Below, piece by piece: positions 6,993 to 10,653 of a stretch of 10,653 nt of DNA. Position 1 is the stretch's first letter. Each line of letters starts with the position of its first letter. A model generated the notes under the pieces. That model saw only the letters and a list, made by a program, of their open reading frames with translations. It was not told the DNA's origin and searched no databases. The position numbers were made by a program, and so were the translations under genes. The DNA comes from Auxenochlorella pyrenoidosa (lineage: Eukaryota; Chlorophyta; Trebouxiophyceae; Chlorellales; Chlorellaceae), in the NCBI GenBank assembly GCA_001430745.1, contig KQ482046.1, forward strand, positions 328,752-339,404, read 5' to 3'.

Positions 6993-9900
6993 TCACTTGA
7001 TGCTCCCGCCCGCCACGCTCTTCACGGTGCAGGGGCCTGCCGAGGTGAGCAGAGGCGAGCCGCGGTAGCAGGCCACGCACTGCTCATTGGTGGCCAGGTC
7101 AGGCGCCACCTAGAGTGGGGAGGGGGGCAGGGGGAGGAGCGGTGGAGCGTGGGGCGGGAGTGGGAGCGCCCAAAGGGACATGGCTTGCAAGGGCCAGCCT
7201 CGTGCTGCCTGCATGGCCGCGCCAGCGCGTACTCAGGCAGGCCACACGCGAGCCGCAGGGTGGGTGCACGGGGTGGAGGGCCGGGCCGACTAACTTAGAT
7301 TATAACTTATTGTTCTTATAATTATTATAATTATTTATAACTTATAACTCACCGCCTCGAAGATCTTCTTCTTGGGCGGCAGCTGCTCGTCGGGGGCGGT
7401 GCAGTCGTAGCCCTCCACCCGCAGCCGCTCGCCCACGGCCGCCCCCGCAGGCGGCTCCACCAGCTCCACCTGCGCGGCAGCGGGCACATTGTATTATACA
7501 TGATTGTAAAAATGTATATTCTTTTATGTAATTTGCCGCCCCCGCAGGCGGCTCCACCAGCTCCATTTGTAGAGCAGACGACAAACGTTTCCTTTATTTG
7601 CTGTCTTTGTCCGTGTGTGGACGATGCGAAGTGGAGGGCACGGTTCGGCCAAGCCTCAGCGCGTGGCAAGCGCGGCGCAGCGGTCGCAGGATGGGCGTGC
7701 ACCAGCGGCGCAGCCAGTTGCGCCGCCACAGCAGCAGGAGTGGGCGAGGGCGTGGGCGAGGGCGCGCCCGGTTGCTTTGCTTCTCAAAGGCGCCCTCTGT
7801 GGGCAGCGGGTCGGGCGGCTGCGAGGGCACGCGAGGGGGCGTGCGCTAGGCCTTTACGTAAACAGAAGCCTCACCTTGCTGCCATCGGGCGCGGTGGCCG
7901 CGAGCACCATTGCCTGGCTCTGCACGCCCCGCATGTTGGCCGGCTTCAGGTTGCACACCAGCACCACCCGCCGCTGCTGCATCTCTGCAGCGCCGACCGA
8001 GGGAGGGGAGGAGACGGGCATGCTGGTGGTGGTGGTGTGCATGTGATGTCAACAGAAACGTGGGGTGCGAGGCATGCGCTCGCTTGAGCTCCCGCCAGGC
8101 GCATGCGCAGGTGCATGCGCGCGCCTTCTGGCGCACATGCAGCTGCGGGTGCAGGCAAAAACCCTCTAAACACAGGCGGAGGCTTGCCTGCCTCAGGGAT
8201 GTACTTGACGAGGCCAGAGACCACGGTACGAGGGGCCTCTTCGCCCACGTCAACCTCCTCCACATACAGGCTGCAGGCAGGAGACCCGGCGGCATGATGG
8301 GGACTCGGCACCATGAGGGGACGCCCGAGCCGGGGGCAGTGCAGCGCGCGGCACGTGTTCCCAAGCAGCAGCCTCCCGCGCAGGCTTGCAAACGGCGGAG
8401 GGCGGGCTTGCCCCGCAGATGCTCTGCGCATGCCGCCGCGCAGACGCCACGCGCCCAGGGCAGCCCGAAAATGCCAATCGCCGGTGGTAGCTGTGCAGCC
8501 TAGAATGAAGTGCAGCCCGGGTGTGCCAATCGCAGCTCGCGGGCAGGCTGGGAGGCGGGCTTCACCTCTCGGCGTCTGGGTGCCGCCACGCCTTGTTGAT
8601 CAGCCCAACCCGCAGGTCCAGCCGCCCGACATCCACCGGCCGCTCAGGCTCCTTGCCGCCGCCCTTGCCGCCAGCCGCTGCCTTGTCCTTCTTTGCCGCC
8701 TTGCCGTCTGCTGCCGCGCCGTCTGCGCCGCCCGCTTTTGCCTTGGCGGCGGCCTTGCCATCCTTGGCTGCTGCCGGCGCCGCCGCCTTGGCGCAGCCCT
8801 TGGCCTTGCCGGCGGGCGCGGCGGGCGCGGCGCTGCTGGCGGCCGCCGCTGCGTTGCGGTCTGCCTGGCTGCCCGCGTAGCGCGCCCGCAGCTGCGCCAC
8901 CTCGTCATCGGTGATCTTCCTGCGGGGACGAATTTCAGGACATTGAATCCGGAAGCAAGAGGGAATTGAATCCGGGAGGAAGCAGGGCGTCACGTCAACA
9001 TCAGAGCCTTTGCTAGAGAGGGGTTCTGTGCAAGAGGGCCGTAGACAACTGCACCGCTGCAATGCCACAGCTGGTATGGACGTGCCACCATGGTCGAGAG
9101 CCGCCCAGGCGGCCCCCCGACGCGCCGCGGCGCCAGCGGGCGGCGCAGGCGGACGATGCCACCCACAGAACGCAGCAGCAGGTTGATTTTGGCCCAAGCA
9201 TGAACATACAATTGTTCGCAGGCTCACCGGAAGAGCGGGGTGGGCTCGCTGGCACCGATAGGGTGCGCCGCCGGAAGCAGCGCCGCCGGGTTTGCTGCCA
9301 CCTTGACAAGGTCGTCCGTGAGCAGAGGGGCCTGCAGGGGTGTGTGGGGGGGATGGGGATGGGGTGGTGGTGGTGGCTTGTTGGGTTGGTGGGGCGTTTT
9401 GGAGGGGTGGGGAGCGGCGGGGGAGGCGCCTGAAATTGAATGCATGGGGAATCGGGGGAAGTAAGTGCTGGCGTGCAAAACAGGGGGGAGGGGAAGGGCG
9501 GCGTAATTCGATTCAAGCACGTGCAGCGGGCACGCCGTCTGGCATGGAACACGCTTCCACAGCATGCAGGCAGCGGCAGTACGACGGCCGGCGAGAGGGC
9601 AAAGAGCACGGGCCGAGCGCTGCATCACCTGCGCCGCTCCCAGCTGCGCCAGCAGCTTGGCGGTGAAGGAGGGCATGAAGGGCTGCAGCAGTGCCGCCAG
9701 CAGCAGCACCACGCCCGCGCACGCGCTGATGTAGGCTGCAGGGGAGCCGCGCAGCGCAGGCGAGCGCTGGGCTTAGTCTAACACTGGGCTCGCAGGAGGG
9801 TGCGCACGCTCTGCTGGCGCGCACACCAGCTGCACAGTGCCCAGCGCAACCAGCGTGTGCAGCTGCAGCCAGCGTGTGCAGCTGCAACCAGCGTGTGCAG

Positions 9901-10383
9901 CTGCCCAACCGCTCGAAGTCGGCCTCTGCGCGCTGAGCCCACCTGTGCATGCATCCTTGTCCTGCTTGTAGGCCACCCAGATCTCCGTCTCCTGCACACA
10001 CAGGGCACATGCGAATGCACAGCAGTCAGAACATGACCCGGGTGTGTACTGAGGTGGGTGGGCGGGTGTGGGTGGGGTGGGGTGGGGGGGGGTGAGCTGT
10101 TGACAGCGCAGCGTAAAATTGCCCTCAGCCCTCCATAATGCAAGCAATGGCTGCCGTCTCCACTGCTGACGGTGCCGTGGGGAGCCAGCATGCCTTGGGG
10201 AGTGCCCTGGCCCATGGGCGGCACGGGGCACACCCAGCAGCGGCACTTCGCATGTTCTGGCGCGGTTAGACAGATTTCAAGCCCATTTAAGCCCAAACAA
10301 GCTCGCCTGGAAGAAGGCGTTGCCGGCCTTGCTGACCAGCATGGCGCACTTGAGCGCCTCCTTCATGCGCAGGCCCTCCAGCG
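6993..10383 (-). CDS. Methionine-tRNA ligase, C-terminal nine exons (5' end outside window)
   Basis: Charges tRNA-Met with methionine for protein synthesis. Minus-strand exons: 10383-10307, 9991-9943, 9735-9629, 9331-9228, 8919-8566, 8270-8188, 7984-7875, 7469-7353 and 7109-6993. They join in one frame to 371 residues plus a stop, with a split codon at the 5' edge. Residues 1-134 are the end of the anticodon-binding domain: LEGLRMKEALKCAMLVSK, ETEIWVAYKQDKDAC, LLQPFMPSF, and then LPAAHPIG and PLFRKITDDEV. Residues about 135-205 are a low-complexity Lys/Ala/Gly linker. Residues 207-371 are a full tRNA-binding (EMAPII/Arc1p-type) domain: VGRLDLRVG, HPDAESLYVEEVDVGE, RTVVSGLVKYIP, VVLVCNLKPANMRGVQSQAM, ending SVAGGSIK. 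This C-terminal domain is the plant arrangement; human MARS1 carries a WHEP domain instead. Two introns have GC donors (10306 and 8187). The catalytic Rossmann domain (HIGH, KMSKS) lies beyond the right edge. Sequence 10384-10653 looks like intron. Confidence 0.95.
7291..7348. repeat. AT-rich island in a synthetase intron
   Basis: Almost 60 bases made nearly only of A and T, with repeated TTATAA, TTATAACTTA and ATTATTATAATTAT strings. It begins three bases beyond the intron donor of the exon 7469-7353, on the minus strand. Its composition contrasts strongly with the GC-rich surroundings. Confidence 0.8.
7438..7565. repeat. 31-bp direct repeat flanking an AT-rich 66-bp segment
   Basis: Copy A (7438-7468) is the 5' end of a synthetase exon, starting at the second base of that exon. 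Copy B (7535-7565) is an exact 31-base copy inside the upstream intron. The two are separated by 66 bases that are mostly AT-rich. Copy B lacks the CAG acceptor that precedes copy A, so it is not expected to be spliced in. The reading frame of the exon is intact. Confidence 0.9.
7741..7764. repeat. 12-bp tandem repeat, two copies, in a synthetase intron
   Basis: TGGGCGAGGGCG occurs twice in tandem within the intron 7874-7470. Simple GC-rich slippage product; no function is suggested. Confidence 0.7.
8942..8987. repeat. 23-bp imperfect tandem repeat in a synthetase intron
   Basis: Two adjacent 23-base units beginning ATTGAATCCGG lie about 20 bases upstream, in minus-strand terms, of the acceptor of the exon starting at 8919. 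They differ at a few positions. They probably overlap the branch point and pyrimidine region of that intron. Confidence 0.6.
9337..9428 (+). repeat. G-rich tract (C-rich on the coding strand) before a synthetase acceptor
   Basis: The plus strand has many runs of three to seven G spaced by T or A, including GGGGATGGGGTGGTGG. On the transcribed minus strand this is a long pyrimidine-rich tract ending at the CAG acceptor of the exon 9331-9228, so its main job may be splicing. The plus strand could form a G-quadruplex in DNA. Confidence 0.55.
9848..9904. repeat. 19-bp tandem repeat, three copies, in a synthetase intron
   Basis: Three units of 19 bases (AACCAGCGTGTGCAGCTGC, the middle one with one change) follow each other in the intron 9942-9736. 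No spacer separates them. The array keeps CAGCTG palindromes at each unit. It has no coding meaning here. Confidence 0.9.
10051..10094 (+). repeat. G-rich tract in a synthetase intron
   Basis: Runs of three to nine G separated by single T or C bases, inside the intron 10306-9992. On the transcribed strand it is a CA/CCC-rich pyrimidine tract upstream of the acceptor at 9992. Quadruplex formation on the plus strand is possible. Confidence 0.5.
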
Positions 10384-10653
10384 CTGCGGGGCAGGGGGGC
10401 GCAGTACCGTACGCTAGTGGAGAGATGTCGGGCATGGCTTCGCGTCGTCCCGCACACGCCTTGATGCTTGCTGCGTCGGCCGGTGCGCAGCAGTGGCCGT
10501 CCCTGCGTGCCACAGAAGCCCTAGGGTGCTAGCCAGGCTGGATGCCCGCCCAGAAGGGCACGCCCGGCGCTCGCCAGCAGCGCGCTGCCCAGTGCAGGGA
10601 AGACATCTGTCCTCCCTGCACACCCTGCACAAGCTCCTGAGCTCAACATTTCA
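10384..10653 (-). other. Probable 5'-ward intron of methionyl-tRNA synthetase, running off the window
   Basis: The exon starting at 10383 follows a CCCCGCAG acceptor, and no sequence up to the window edge resembles the upstream part of the anticodon-binding domain. Open frames here are short and show no family motif. I read the whole stretch as intron of at least 270 bases. Confidence 0.6.

Noticed and set aside
7500..8087. Plus-strand open frame of about 195 codons over synthetase introns and an exon
   Set aside because: It is antisense to a conserved synthetase exon and has no motif of its own.
8920..9227. N-terminal extension of the open frame that contains the synthetase linker exon
   Set aside because: A CCCCGCAG acceptor at 8920 and exact joining of PLF to R-KITDDEV show this part is intron.
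9848..9904. CRISPR-like array
   Set aside because: The 19-bp units are directly adjacent without spacers, and the context is an intron of a eukaryotic gene.

Overview
This is nuclear DNA of a GC-rich, intron-rich green alga. The evidence is strong GC bias, short spliceosomal introns of about 110-400 nt interrupting every gene, a plant-type methionyl-tRNA synthetase, candidate chlorophyte TGTAA polyadenylation signals, and secreted proteins with an R-S-L-L-Q motif just after the signal peptide. A trebouxiophyte such as a Chlorella relative is my guess, from overall feel only. No bacterial operon, CRISPR, tRNA or rRNA gene is seen. Because introns are everywhere, long single-frame open stretches are mostly misleading. 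I built the gene models below by joining splice sites and checking phase and family homology by eye.

Layout. (1) Minus strand, 638 down to 76 and off the left edge: the first three exons of an M16C peptidase of the presequence-protease (PreP) type. (2) 639-940: a short divergent promoter region. (3) Plus strand 941-3224 and 3642-6476: two tandem paralogous seven-exon genes for secreted proteins. Each has a signal peptide, a Cys-bounded Ala-rich helical repeat array, a Pro-rich rod, and a C-terminal ten-cysteine domain. Exons 3, 4, 5 and 7 have identical lengths in the two copies, intron phases match, and cysteine spacing is identical. Length differences come from the Pro-rich exon 6 and, under the gene A model, exon 2. 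I do not recognise this family. It is the most likely 'undescribed' item here. (4) 6477-6992: a convergent 3' region. (5) Minus strand, 10383 down to 6993: the last nine exons of cytosolic-type methionyl-tRNA synthetase, with the end of the anticodon-binding domain, a Lys/Ala linker and a complete C-terminal tRNA-binding (EMAPII-like) domain. The 5' part lies beyond the right edge.

The genes do not obviously work together. The peptidase and the synthetase are housekeeping-type genes, and the two central genes probably encode wall or extracellular-matrix proteins that arose by local duplication. Other points of interest are a high share of GC-AG introns (three well supported and a fourth likely, out of 22 complete introns), a 31-bp exon-edge duplication beside AT-rich islands in the synthetase gene, and a retained-intron option in the first secreted gene that would add a Cys-rich tail.
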